Origin: Caloramator sp. E03
Lineage (GTDB): Bacteria > Bacillota > Clostridia > Clostridiales > Caloramatoraceae
Direction of reading: 5' to 3'
DNA length: 64,000 nt
Assembly (NCBI RefSeq): GCF_006016075.1
Contig: NZ_CP040093.1
Span: 1,963,501 to 2,027,500 of the forward strand
The first letter of the stretch is position 1. Every line of letters begins with the position of its first letter. Below, piece by piece: positions 18,694 to 26,972 of the stretch. The position numbers and the translations under genes are program-made. The notes under the pieces are model-generated. The model had not been told where the DNA came from. It did not search any database and saw only the letters and a program-made list of their open reading frames with translations.

Positions 18694-19089
18694 ATGGAAA
18701 ACAATAATACTTCTTTTCAAAATCAAAGTGATAATTCAGCTGAAGTACAAAACAAAAAAATAAAATCAGCTTCAAAAAATATTAAAAAGTTTTCAAAGGA
18801 GGATATAAAAATGGAACAACAAGCATTGGGAATGGTTGAAACAAGAGGACTTGTAGCAGCAATAGAGGCTGCAGATGCTATGGTAAAGGCAGCTAATGTT
18901 ACATTAATTGGAACAGAAAAGATAGGATCAGGATTGGTTACAGTAATGGTAAGAGGAGATGTTGGAGCAGTTAAAGCTGCAACTGAAACTGGGGCAAGAG
19001 CGGCAGAAAAGCTTGGTGAACTTGTTGCAGTACATGTAATACCAAGGCCACATACTGATGTTGAAAAAATATTACCAATAATGAAATAA
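18694..19089 (+). CDS. PduA-like shell protein with N-terminal extension and probable second internal start
   Basis: A 131-residue product: residues 40-131 are a PduA-like BMC-H domain almost identical to the protein from 18078-18356. Residues 1-39 are a hydrophilic Asn/Ser/Lys-rich extension ending in KKFSKEDIK, followed by the internal Met (residue 40). The outer ATG (18694) has a modest AGTGGTGA site. Inside the gene, AAAGGAGG (18796-18802) precedes ATG 18811 by 8 nt, a better ribosome site, which would produce a plain 92-residue form. One gene may therefore make both a tailed and an untailed hexamer subunit, as pduB does with PduB/PduB' in Salmonella. Confidence 0.88.
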   Translation: MENNNTSFQNQSDNSAEVQNKKIKSASKNIKKFSKEDIKMEQQALGMVETRGLVAAIEAADAMVKAANVTLIGTEKIGSGLVTVMVRGDVGAVKAATETGARAAEKLGELVAVHVIPRPHTDVEKILPIMK

Positions 19090-19104
19090 AGAAGAGTGAT
19101 ACTT

Positions 19105-19746
19105 ATGAATGATGAGCAGATTAAGATGATTGCTACAATTGTAGCTAAGAAATTGTCAGAGGATTTTGCTAACAATAACTTTAGAATACCTGTAGGTGTG
19201 TCAGCAAGGCACGTTCATTTGACAAAAGAGCATTTAGAAATACTATTTGGAGAGAATTATAAGCTAAAGAAAAAGAAAGAGCTTATGGGCGGTCAGTTTG
19301 CTGCTGAAGAAAGCGTTACTATTATTGGAAAGAAGTTAAATGTAATTGAAAATGTAAGAATACTTGGCCCTTTAAGATCAAAAACTCAAGTAGAAATTTC
19401 AAAAACTGATTCAATAAAGCTTGGGATTAAAGCACCAATAAGAGAATCAGGTTTAATTGAAGGTTCAGCACCAATAACAATAGTTGGGCCATGCGGCTCT
19501 ATTTCTTTAAAGGAAGGTTGTATAATTGCAAAAAGACATATACATTTATCACCAAAGGATGCAGAAAGATTCAATGTAAAAAATGATGATATAGTGTCAG
19601 TAAAAATATGCGGTGAAAGAGGAGGAATAATGGAAAACGTTCAAATAAGAGTAGATGACTCATATACTCTGGAAATGCATATTGATACTGATGAAGCAAA
19701 TGCCTTTGGAATAGAATGTGGCAGCATGGTTGAACTTGTTAAATGA
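19105..19746 (+). CDS. pduL: PduL-type phosphotransacylase with encapsulation helix
   Basis: A 213-residue acyltransferase converting propionyl-CoA and phosphate to propionyl-phosphate, regenerating CoA inside the shell. Residues 1-18 (MNDEQIKMIATIVAKKLS) form an amphipathic targeting helix. The two zinc-binding beta-barrel halves are marked by VSARHVHLTKEH (about 31-42) and AKRHIHLSPKDAERF, with GPCGS between. ATG 19105 is preferred over the in-frame GTG at 19096, which lies in the ribosome site. No propionate kinase gene is present in this window. Confidence 0.94.
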   Translation: MNDEQIKMIATIVAKKLSEDFANNNFRIPVGVSARHVHLTKEHLEILFGENYKLKKKKELMGGQFAAEESVTIIGKKLNVIENVRILGPLRSKTQVEISKTDSIKLGIKAPIRESGLIEGSAPITIVGPCGSISLKEGCIIAKRHIHLSPKDAERFNVKNDDIVSVKICGERGGIMENVQIRVDDSYTLEMHIDTDEANAFGIECGSMVELVK

Positions 19747-19765
19747 TTTTAAGGAGTTGAATAAG

Positions 19766-20044
19766 TTGATTATTGCTAAAGTAGTAGGTACAGTAATATC
19801 AACAAGAAAAAGTTGCAACTTAGTGGGAAGTAAATTTTTAATAGTAGAACCAGTTGAAGAAATGAAATTAAAAAATGAAAATAGGATTGTTGCTGTCGAT
19901 ACCGTTGGAGCTGGAGTAGGAGAGATAGTTCTTGTAGCTTTAGGAAGCGCCGCCAGAGTAGGGTGTAATATGGCTGAGTCTCCGGTAGATGCTGCAGTAG
20001 TTGGAATTGTTGATAATAGGAAGGATATTGTAATAACAGAGTAG
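19766..20044 (+). CDS. pduN: Microcompartment vertex pentamer (EutN/CcmL/PduN family)
   Basis: A 92-residue BMC-P protein that should cap the icosahedral vertices of the shell. It begins LIIAKVVGTVISTRKS with the TTG start at 19766, set by AAGGAG 9 nt upstream. The GAGVGEIVLVALGSAAR loop and VDAAVVGIVD segment are typical. A longer reading frame upstream overlaps pduL and does not fit the family start. It is the only pentamer gene in the operon. Confidence 0.92.
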   Translation: MIIAKVVGTVISTRKSCNLVGSKFLIVEPVEEMKLKNENRIVAVDTVGAGVGEIVLVALGSAARVGCNMAESPVDAAVVGIVDNRKDIVITE

Positions 20045-20067
20045 CATTTGAAATTTGGGGTGGTTAC

Positions 20068-21423
20068 ATGAATATTAATGAATTGGGGATAGATGAGGTA
20101 AAAAGGATTATTTTTGAATGTGGAGTTGTTGGTGCTGGAGGAGCTGGGTTCCCCACTCATGCAAAGCTTAATAATGGTGTTGACACAATAATTTTAAATT
20201 GTGCTGAATGTGAGCCACTTTTTAGAGTTGATCAGCAGCTTCTTATTAAATATACAAAAGAAATACTTGAGGCTTTGTCACTTATAAAAATAGTTCTTCA
20301 TTCAAAAAAAGCAGTTGTAGCAATAAAATCTAAGTATAAAAAGACAATTGAAGCTGTGGAAAAAGAAATTTATCGTTATGAAAATATTGAAATAAAACAT
20401 CTTCCAGATATCTATCCTGTTGGGGATGAGGTTGTTCTTATTTATGAAACATTGGGAAGGATAGTGAAAGAGGGAACTATACCGTTATCAGTTGGTGTTG
20501 TAGTTTTAAATGTAGAAACAGTGCTAAATATTTATAATGCAGTTTTTTTAAATAAACCTGTTACAAATAAATATATAACAATAACAGGGGAAGTTAACAG
20601 ACCAATAACTGTTAAGGCACCAATTGGTATAGAAATTGGTGAGCTTATAAAATATGCAGGTGGAGTTAAGATAAATAATTATAACATTTTAGAAGGAGGT
20701 CCTATGACTGGTAGGATCTCAACTGAGAAATCAACGGTTACTAAAACAACAAAATGCATTATAATTCTGCCTGAAGATCATCAAATTATTATAAATAGAA
20801 AAACTAATCCATCAATTAGCATAAAAAGGGCAATGTCAATTTGTTCTCAATGTAGGATGTGTACAGACCTTTGCCCACGAAATCTTCTTGGACACTCAAT
20901 AAAACCTCATAAGATAATGAATGCGATATCAAATAATATAGTTTCAGATATTGATGCATTTTCTATAGCAATGTTTTGCTGTGAATGTGGACTTTGTGAA
21001 ATGTATTCTTGCCATCAAAGTCTTTTGCCAAGGAGAATCATTAGTGAACTTAAGATTAAGTTAAAAGCAAATGGATTTAAAAATCTAAGTAATAATGTTC
21101 AAAGAAATGTAGAACCATTAAGAAATGAAAGGCGTGTTCCTACAAAGAGGCTTATTTCAAGAATAGGAGTTTTAGATTATGATGTTGATGCACCTCTTAT
21201 AGAAAATGCTATTTTAACAGATAAAGTTGAGATATCTTTAAGGCAACATATTGGAGCTACGGCAGCACCTCTTGTTAAAGTTGGGGATGAAATTAATAAA
21301 GGACAATTAATAGGAGATATACAAGATGGGAAAATAGGCTCAAAGATACATTCAAGTATTGATGGAATTGTAACCCATGTAGATGAATACAGCATTACTA
21401 TAAAAACAAGGGGTGGTATGTAA
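20068..21423 (+). CDS. pduS: PduS-type cobalamin reductase (RnfC-like flavin/Fe-S protein)
   Basis: A 451-residue RnfC-related flavoprotein that passes electrons from NADH to cob(II)alamin so that the adenosyltransferase can act. It has the N-terminal GVVGAGGAGFPTHAKL loop and NCAECEPL near residue 50. Two [4Fe-4S] motifs are visible: CSQCRMCTDLCP (about 255-266) and CCECGLCEMYSC (about 299-310). A lipoyl/SLBB-like C-terminal domain (LRQHIGATAAPLVKVGDEI) follows. Its stop overlaps the pduT start by one nucleotide (TAATG). PduS and PduT are physical partners in Salmonella. Confidence 0.93.
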   Translation: MNINELGIDEVKRIIFECGVVGAGGAGFPTHAKLNNGVDTIILNCAECEPLFRVDQQLLIKYTKEILEALSLIKIVLHSKKAVVAIKSKYKKTIEAVEKEIYRYENIEIKHLPDIYPVGDEVVLIYETLGRIVKEGTIPLSVGVVVLNVETVLNIYNAVFLNKPVTNKYITITGEVNRPITVKAPIGIEIGELIKYAGGVKINNYNILEGGPMTGRISTEKSTVTKTTKCIIILPEDHQIIINRKTNPSISIKRAMSICSQCRMCTDLCPRNLLGHSIKPHKIMNAISNNIVSDIDAFSIAMFCCECGLCEMYSCHQSLLPRRIISELKIKLKANGFKNLSNNVQRNVEPLRNERRVPTKRLISRIGVLDYDVDAPLIENAILTDKVEISLRQHIGATAAPLVKVGDEINKGQLIGDIQDGKIGSKIHSSIDGIVTHVDEYSITIKTRGGM

Positions 21424-21971
21424 TGGATAAGGCGATAGGACTTGTTGAATATAAAACAACTGCTTCAGGTATAAGTGCTGCAGATAGTATGGTTAAAACT
21501 GCTGAAGTAGAAATTATTAGTTCACAGACGGTTTGTCCAGGAAAGTATATTATACTACTTAAAGGAAAGCTTAGTGCTGTTAATTCTGCAATTGAAAAAG
21601 GAATAAAAGATTATGCTGAAAAAGTGATAGATAGTTTTATTCTTGGAAATCCGCATGACGATATTTTTTATGCAATAAATGGTACATCTAAAGTAGATGA
21701 ATTTGAATCTATAGGGATAATAGAAACTTTCTCAGCAGCTTCTGCTATTATTGCAGCTGATGCTGCTGCTAAAGCAGCAAAGGTTAATCTTATAGAAATA
21801 AGACTAGCAAGAGGAATGTGTGGTAAGTCTTATCTTATTCTATCAGGGGAGCTTGCAGCAGTTGAAGCGGCAATAGATGCTGGAAGCAAAGTTATAGGAG
21901 AAACAGGTATGCTTCTTGATAAGTCAATAATAGCAAGGCCTGATAAAAAGATATGGGAAAGAATAGTATAG
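21423..21971 (+). CDS. pduT: PduT-type tandem BMC shell protein with Fe-S cysteine
   Basis: A 182-residue protein with two BMC domains (about 1-85 and 95-182) forming a pseudohexameric trimer. Cys38 lies in the sequence QTVCPGKY at the position known in Salmonella PduT to coordinate a [4Fe-4S] cluster in the trimer pore. This suggests electron transfer across the shell to the PduS protein encoded immediately upstream. It is the only tandem (BMC-T) shell gene in the operon; no PduB-like tandem protein is seen. It is the last gene before the operon's terminator. Confidence 0.93.
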   Translation: MDKAIGLVEYKTTASGISAADSMVKTAEVEIISSQTVCPGKYIILLKGKLSAVNSAIEKGIKDYAEKVIDSFILGNPHDDIFYAINGTSKVDEFESIGIIETFSAASAIIAADAAAKAAKVNLIEIRLARGMCGKSYLILSGELAAVEAAIDAGSKVIGETGMLLDKSIIARPDKKIWERIV

Positions 21972-21981
21972 TATATTTAAT

Positions 21982-22029
21982 ATAATCAGCGCCAGAAGCC
22001 ACCACTTTGTAAAGTTGAGGGTAGTTCAC
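21982..22029 (+). repeat. Intergenic repeat, copy 1 (possible IS200/IS605-type end relic)
   Basis: The segment ATAATCAGCG..CAGAAGCCACCA, a short hairpin (ACTTT/AAAGT) and GGGTAGTTCAC is shared, with a 17-nt internal difference, with 30255-30320. Both copies lie just downstream of operons and end in GTAGTTCAC. The layout recalls right ends of IS200/IS605 elements, but no tnpA or tnpB remains nearby. The assignment is tentative. Confidence 0.4.
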
Positions 22030-22033
22030 ATCT

Positions 22034-22079
22034 TTGCCTATAGCTTTTATAACTTCTAAAAGCTATAGGCAATTTTATA
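22034..22079 (+). terminator. Rho-independent terminator of the microcompartment operon
   Basis: A perfect 16-bp stem (22034-22049 with 22057-22072; core GCCTATAGC/GCTATAGGC) with a 7-nt loop is followed by TTTTAT. It ends the operon after pduT and sits 6 nt before the end of the convergent gene. Confidence 0.9.
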
Positions 22080-22084
22080 AAAAG

Positions 22085-23320
22085 TTAAAAGCATTGTTTT
22101 ATAACACTTAAAGCATCACCACATATTTCTTTCTTTAGAGCCATATCATCAAGTATTTTAAAGGCTTTATCCTTTGATATACCTTCTTTATATGGTCTTT
22201 TTGAAGTTAAGGCTTCAAATATATCACAAATAGCGAGTAATCTATCTTCAAAACATAAATCCTCACTTTTAAGCCTTCTTGGATAACCTTCTCCATTGAG
22301 CTTTTCGTGATGGTTTGCAGCCCAGGATGTTATTTCCTCTAATCCTTTTATCTTTGAGAGTATAAGATATGTATAATATGTATGGCTTTTAATAACAGTC
22401 ATTTCGTTATCATTAAGTTTTTCATTTTTATTTAAAATTGAGTTTGGGATTGCAAGCTTCCCTAAATCATGTAAAAGTGCTGCTATTATAAATTTTATTT
22501 TCTTTTCAGAATCAAACTTAAGGTGGTCTGCAACCTTTTCGCATAGCTTTGAAAGGTTATATGAGTGTTTGAACGTAAAAGGGCTTTTATTATCTATTAT
22601 TTCTGCGAAAATTTCAGCTATTGCTTTTAAAAATTCAAGATCTACAGGTATAAATTCCTTGGGTATAACATCATTAACTGTGTTAGAAGAGAAGGATAGA
22701 TTGTCAACATCCCACCAAAACATGTCTTTGCTTTCAACTTCCATAAATATATCAACAATATCAGGAGATAGTATTGATTTTTTTGAATTTAGCAGAAATT
22801 TTTTTATGTAATCTCTTTGGAAATAATTTGGTTTTGTTTCATCATAAAGTATTTCAAAGGTATCTGAAAGACGTATAATCTGCGATATTAATGGTATTTC
22901 ATCTTTATAGAGTCCAAAACTTCCACTCCCATCAAAGTTTTCATGATGATATTTTATGTATTCTGATATTGAAAAGTTAATAGGAAACTTTTTTAAAATA
23001 TTTTCCCCATCTAAGCAGTGTTTTTTTATGAACACTTCATCACTATGGCACTCATCTATAGAACAAGTAACGCCTATATCATGAAGAGTTGAACTAATAT
23101 ATACATCACTTAGGAAGCTTTTATCCAAAGATATAAGTTTGGCAATGGACATAGAAACATAGCTTGTTCTTTTAGAATGATTAAAAAACCTGTGTTTATC
23201 AACTGGGTTTTGGTTGCCTTTTAAGTAAGCTGGCGATTTATCATTTATCATGCTGCAGTGGGAAAGATCTGTTGCAATAGCAAGGGAAGAAATTAGCTCA
23301 TTTAAATTTATATTTAACAT
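22085..23320 (-). CDS. Tandem HD / HD-GYP domain protein (probable c-di-GMP phosphodiesterase)
   Basis: A 411-residue soluble protein with two HD-type domains. The N-terminal half has STLHDIG and YHHENFDGSG. The C-terminal half has the fuller set AALLHDLGKLAIP, NHHEKLNGEGYPRRL and DIFEALTSKRPYK. The latter resembles the HD-GYP consensus HHExxDGxGYP (here LNGEGYP), so it may hydrolyse cyclic di-GMP. The minus-strand ATG at 23320 follows TGGAGG. A longer upstream frame would run into the promoter region of the divergent chemoreceptor. No membrane segment is present. Its head-to-head arrangement with an H-NOX chemoreceptor suggests a shared stimulus, but the link is not proven. Confidence 0.88.
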   Translation of the reverse strand: MLNINLNELISSLAIATDLSHCSMINDKSPAYLKGNQNPVDKHRFFNHSKRTSYVSMSIAKLISLDKSFLSDVYISSTLHDIGVTCSIDECHSDEVFIKKHCLDGENILKKFPINFSISEYIKYHHENFDGSGSFGLYKDEIPLISQIIRLSDTFEILYDETKPNYFQRDYIKKFLLNSKKSILSPDIVDIFMEVESKDMFWWDVDNLSFSSNTVNDVIPKEFIPVDLEFLKAIAEIFAEIIDNKSPFTFKHSYNLSKLCEKVADHLKFDSEKKIKFIIAALLHDLGKLAIPNSILNKNEKLNDNEMTVIKSHTYYTYLILSKIKGLEEITSWAANHHEKLNGEGYPRRLKSEDLCFEDRLLAICDIFEALTSKRPYKEGISKDKAFKILDDMALKKEICGDALSVIKQCF

Positions 23321-23425
23321 AAAACCTCCATAAATAAAAATAATTATTATCCGATAAATACTATATAAAAAATGCATAATTAAATTATATATGATTTTAT
23401 AAAATAAATCTATGGAGGTGTTAGT

Positions 23426-25234
23426 TTGAAAGGGACTGTTGTATCTACGTGGCTTAACACTTGTAGGCAACTTTATGGAGATGAAATAGTTAATGTAGCA
23501 TTAGAAAAAGAGGGTGAAAAAAGGGATGTAACTTTTTCACCATTAGAGGATGTCGATGATAAAAAGATACATTCTATAATTTCAAATATTGCAAAGGCAA
23601 AGGGAATAACCATATCACAAATTTGGAGAAATATTGGCTTTAATAATATTATGACCTTCTCAAAGGTTTATCCTGCTTTTTTTAAGCATGAAAATTTATA
23701 TACATTTTTGAAATCCATGTATGATGTTCATGTTGTAATAGTAAAACGAATTCCAGGTGCAATGCCGCCTATACTTGATTTGAAACCTATTTCAGATAAA
23801 GAAGCTATCTTTACATATAATTCAAAAAGAGGGATGTTTGATTATTTTCTTGGGCTTATAGATGGAGCTTCTAAGTATTATAATGAAAAACTTGAAATAA
23901 AAGAAATTGAAAAAGGAAGTGATTTTTTAAAGCTCAAGCTTACCTTTGAAAAGGATATATATTTTATTAAAAAATATAATCTAAACACAGCAATATCCTT
24001 TGGGGTTATTAAAAATATAAATATAAAAATATCTGTACTTACCACAATAATTTTATCTATTATAAATTTTGCAGCTTTATTTCTTATTAAATCCTTTAAT
24101 CCTACGAATTTAGTAATATCAATAGTATCTTCTTTTGTTTCGTCTTTTATAGCTTCAAGCCTTTTAAATAGGCCATTAAAGTACTTAGATAAAGAGCTTA
24201 ATTCTATAAATAATCATGAATATATGAATAGGGGAGAAATAAAAACTAAAGATATATATGAAGATTTATATAAATTAATTTGTGAATATAAAGATAAGGT
24301 TAGAAAGGATTTTGTAGGATTTAAAGGCCTTACAGACGAAATGAATGCTTTTAGCGTTACTTTAAGTAATATTGCTGATAAGATGAATTATACTTCAAAT
24401 GAAATTTCGGCAGTTGTAGAACAGGTAGCAACGGCAGCAATGACGCAAGCACAGGAAACTGAAAGCTCTGTTGGATTATTAAATGATAATGTTGAAGCTA
24501 TAAAAACTGCTGTTGAGCTTGAGATAGAAAATAAAGATAAACTTGAAGAAGCTGTCTTAGGAATTGATAATAGCTTTAAAAATGTAAATAGCACAGCCCA
24601 AAAATTAAACCAAGTATTAAATAAGTTTGAAGATGTAAAAGATAGTAGCTTAAAACTTCAAAATAAGGCAAAGGATATAACAGATATAGTTCTTTTAGTT
24701 TCATCTATTGCTGAACAGACAAACCTTCTTGCACTTAATGCTTCAATAGAGGCTTCAAGGGCAGGAGAAGCAGGGAGAGGATTTGCAGTTGTAGCTGAGG
24801 AAGTTAGAAAGCTTGCAGAACAATCAAATAATGCTGTAAATGATATTAACAATAGCCTTATGGAATTTATTAAAGATATTGAAAGCCTTGTATTAGACCT
24901 TGGGGAAGAGTTTAATTTATTAAAAGATGAGAATAAAAACCTTAACGATGCAGTTTTAAACAGCAATACTGCAAAGGATAAAATAAAAGATGTAGCAAAG
25001 GTTATGATAGATACTTCAAATAAGCTTCAGAGTGCTACAAATGCAATATCAGAGGTTTATGGCAAGATAGAATCTCTGGCTGCAATAGCAGAAGAGAATT
25101 CCGCATCCTCACAGGAGGTTAGCGCTAATGTTTCAAATTACACAGAAGAGATTAAAAAGCTTACGATGAGCATAACGGAGTTTAAAAAGCTTACAGAACA
25201 GTTTAAAGAAGATTTTGATATTTATAGAATATAA
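23426..25234 (+). CDS. H-NOX heme sensor fused to methyl-accepting chemotaxis protein
   Basis: A 602-residue chemoreceptor. Residues 1-185 are an H-NOX (heme NO/O2-binding) domain with proximal heme ligand His102 (DVHVV), the heme-propionate clamp YNSKR (131-135), Pro115, and distal-pocket residues Trp9, Asn74 and Tyr140. From memory these are in the same register as the O2-binding H-NOX of Caldanaerobacter (Thermoanaerobacter) tengcongensis. Two membrane helices follow (about 201-222 and 226-247). The cytoplasmic methyl-accepting coiled coil runs to the end, with the hairpin tip [14 protein letters not shown] near 428-441. The start is TTG after GGAGGTG. It is likely an oxygen sensor steering an anaerobe away from air. 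Confidence 0.94.
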   Translation: MKGTVVSTWLNTCRQLYGDEIVNVALEKEGEKRDVTFSPLEDVDDKKIHSIISNIAKAKGITISQIWRNIGFNNIMTFSKVYPAFFKHENLYTFLKSMYDVHVVIVKRIPGAMPPILDLKPISDKEAIFTYNSKRGMFDYFLGLIDGASKYYNEKLEIKEIEKGSDFLKLKLTFEKDIYFIKKYNLNTAISFGVIKNINIKISVLTTIILSIINFAALFLIKSFNPTNLVISIVSSFVSSFIASSLLNRPLKYLDKELNSINNHEYMNRGEIKTKDIYEDLYKLICEYKDKVRKDFVGFKGLTDEMNAFSVTLSNIADKMNYTSNEISAVVEQVATAAMTQAQETESSVGLLNDNVEAIKTAVELEIENKDKLEEAVLGIDNSFKNVNSTAQKLNQVLNKFEDVKDSSLKLQNKAKDITDIVLLVSSIAEQTNLLALNASIEASRAGEAGRGFAVVAEEVRKLAEQSNNAVNDINNSLMEFIKDIESLVLDLGEEFNLLKDENKNLNDAVLNSNTAKDKIKDVAKVMIDTSNKLQSATNAISEVYGKIESLAAIAEENSASSQEVSANVSNYTEEIKKLTMSITEFKKLTEQFKEDFDIYRI

Positions 25235-25260
25235 AGGGCTTAAATGCTCTTTTATTTTTT
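25233..25260 (+). terminator. Rho-independent terminator after the chemoreceptor
   Basis: AAAGGGC pairs with GCTCTTT (one G-U) around a 6-nt loop and is followed by TATTTTTT. It overlaps the stop codon of the chemoreceptor gene. Confidence 0.65.
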
Positions 25261-25317
25261 TAGCTTTAGGGCTAAAATAGAAGTTGTAAATACAATAGAA
25301 TTGAGGTTGATAGAGTA

Positions 25318-25755
25318 ATGATAATAAAGACAAAAAGCCCTGAGGAAACCTTTGAGGTTGGGGTTAAGATAGGAAGGCTTTTAAAAAAAGGGGATATAAT
25401 ATCATTAAATGGTGATTTAGGAGCTGGTAAAACCCATCTTACAAAGGGTATAGCAAAGGGTATTGAAGTTGATGAATATATTACAAGTCCAACCTTTACA
25501 CTTGTAAATGAGTATACAGGAAGGATTCCTTTATACCACTTTGATGTTTACAGGATTAATGATATAGAAGAATTATATGAAATAGGATTTGATGAATATA
25601 TATATGGGGATGGAGTGTCAGTTATAGAATGGGGAGATATAATAAAAGAAATACTTCCTGATAATATTATAAATATAAATATAAAAAAGATAGATGATAA
25701 TACTCGAGAGATACATATAGATGCAAAAGAGCTTGATTTAGGAGGATTAAAATGA
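25318..25755 (+). CDS. tsaE: tRNA t6A biosynthesis ATPase TsaE
   Basis: A 145-residue P-loop ATPase required for N6-threonylcarbamoyl-adenosine modification of ANN-decoding tRNAs. It carries Walker A GDLGAGKTHL (about 32-41), SPTFTLVNEY (about 59-68) and the downstream WGD motif (EWGDIIKE). It overlaps tsaB by 4 nt (ATGA). The tsaE-tsaB-rimI order is common in Firmicutes. It is a housekeeping gene unrelated to the catabolic clusters. Confidence 0.95.
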   Translation: MIIKTKSPEETFEVGVKIGRLLKKGDIISLNGDLGAGKTHLTKGIAKGIEVDEYITSPTFTLVNEYTGRIPLYHFDVYRINDIEELYEIGFDEYIYGDGVSVIEWGDIIKEILPDNIININIKKIDDNTREIHIDAKELDLGGLK

Positions 25756-26459
25756 GGGTGCTTGCAATAGAATCATCCTGCAGTGCAGCAGGAGTTGCTG
25801 TTATAAACGAAGAAAAGGTTGAGTCAGAAATTTTTTTAGATTATAAGCTTCAGCATTCAACAATACTTTTTCCAATGATAGAGAACCTTCTAAAACTTCT
25901 TGAGATAACAATAAATGATATAGATGCTGTTGCTGTATCAGGAGGACCTGGTTCCTTTACGGGGCTTAGAATAGGCCTTGCAGCTGCAAAGGGTATTGCA
26001 CAGGGAAGGAATAAGAAATTCATAGCAGTATCAAGCCTTGATGCTATGGCCTTTGCACAGGTAGGATTTGATGGAATAATATGCCCTATAATGAATGCTT
26101 TAAGAGATAATGTTTATACATGCCTTTATAGGTGGAATGAGGGAAGATTTGAAAGGATTTGTGAGTATGAAGCACTACATATAAAAGATTTGATTGAAAG
26201 ATTAAAAGGAAATAAAGTTATGTTCTGTGGGGATGCTATGCTCCTACATAAAAATACAATAATAGAAGAATTACAGGAGAATGCTTACTTTGCTCCAAAA
26301 ACATCATTGATGCCAAAGGCATCAGCCTTAGGAGAGCTTGCACTTTTGAGGCTAAAGGAAGGGAATTTAGATAACATATATACTTACAGCCCTATATATA
26401 TAAGACAATCGCAGGCAGAGAGGGAGTATGAAAGGAGGATGAGGAAAAATCTTGAATGA
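25752..26459 (+). CDS. tsaB: tRNA t6A biosynthesis protein TsaB
   Basis: A 235-residue inactive paralogue of the TsaD (Kae1) ASKHA fold that scaffolds the TsaD-TsaE complex. The N-terminus RVLAIESSCSAAGVAVI and the GGPGSFTGLRIGLAAAKG segment (about 57-74) are diagnostic. The start overlaps tsaE and the stop overlaps rimI, so the three genes are a tightly coupled operon. Confidence 0.95.
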   Translation: MRVLAIESSCSAAGVAVINEEKVESEIFLDYKLQHSTILFPMIENLLKLLEITINDIDAVAVSGGPGSFTGLRIGLAAAKGIAQGRNKKFIAVSSLDAMAFAQVGFDGIICPIMNALRDNVYTCLYRWNEGRFERICEYEALHIKDLIERLKGNKVMFCGDAMLLHKNTIIEELQENAYFAPKTSLMPKASALGELALLRLKEGNLDNIYTYSPIYIRQSQAEREYERRMRKNLE

Positions 26460-26901
26460 TGTCATTATAAGGAATATGGAGCTTAAAGATATTGATGATA
26501 TTCTTTTGATTGAAAAACTTAGTTTTAAAACTCCATGGTCAAAGGAGGCCTTTATAAATGAGCTTACGATTAATAAATGTGCAAATTATAGAGTTGTAGT
26601 TAAGGATAACAGGGTTATAGCTTATGGAGGAATGTGGATAATGCTTGATGAGGCGCACATTACTAACATAGCAGTTCACCCTGAGTTTAGAAGATGTGGA
26701 ATTGGTAAGAGACTAATAAATGATATGATAAATTGTTGCAAAGAAAAAAATGTACATGCAATAACCCTTGAAGTTAGGGAGAGCAATTTACCTGCAATAA
26801 ATTTATATAAAAGCTTTAATTTTATAGAAGTTGCCATAAGAAAAAAATATTATACTGATAACGATGAAGATGCTATTATAATGTGGAAATATGATGTATA
26901 A
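26452..26901 (+). CDS. rimI: Ribosomal-protein-alanine N-acetyltransferase (GNAT)
   Basis: A 149-residue GNAT acetyltransferase of the RimI group. The acetyl-CoA pyrophosphate loop is RRCGIGKRLI (about 80-89) and the NLPAINLYKSFNF motif near 122-134 is typical. It starts with TTG at 26452 overlapping the end of tsaB, with AAAGGAGG somewhat far (13 nt) upstream. Known RimI proteins acetylate the N-terminal alanine of ribosomal protein S18. The target here is inferred from family and tsaB linkage. Confidence 0.92.
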   Translation: MNDVIIRNMELKDIDDILLIEKLSFKTPWSKEAFINELTINKCANYRVVVKDNRVIAYGGMWIMLDEAHITNIAVHPEFRRCGIGKRLINDMINCCKEKNVHAITLEVRESNLPAINLYKSFNFIEVAIRKKYYTDNDEDAIIMWKYDV

Positions 26902-26972
26902 ATATAATAATTTAAATTTTAATTATGGCAGGAGATAAAAGTTTTCTGCCTTTTATAATGAGGGGTGGTTTT

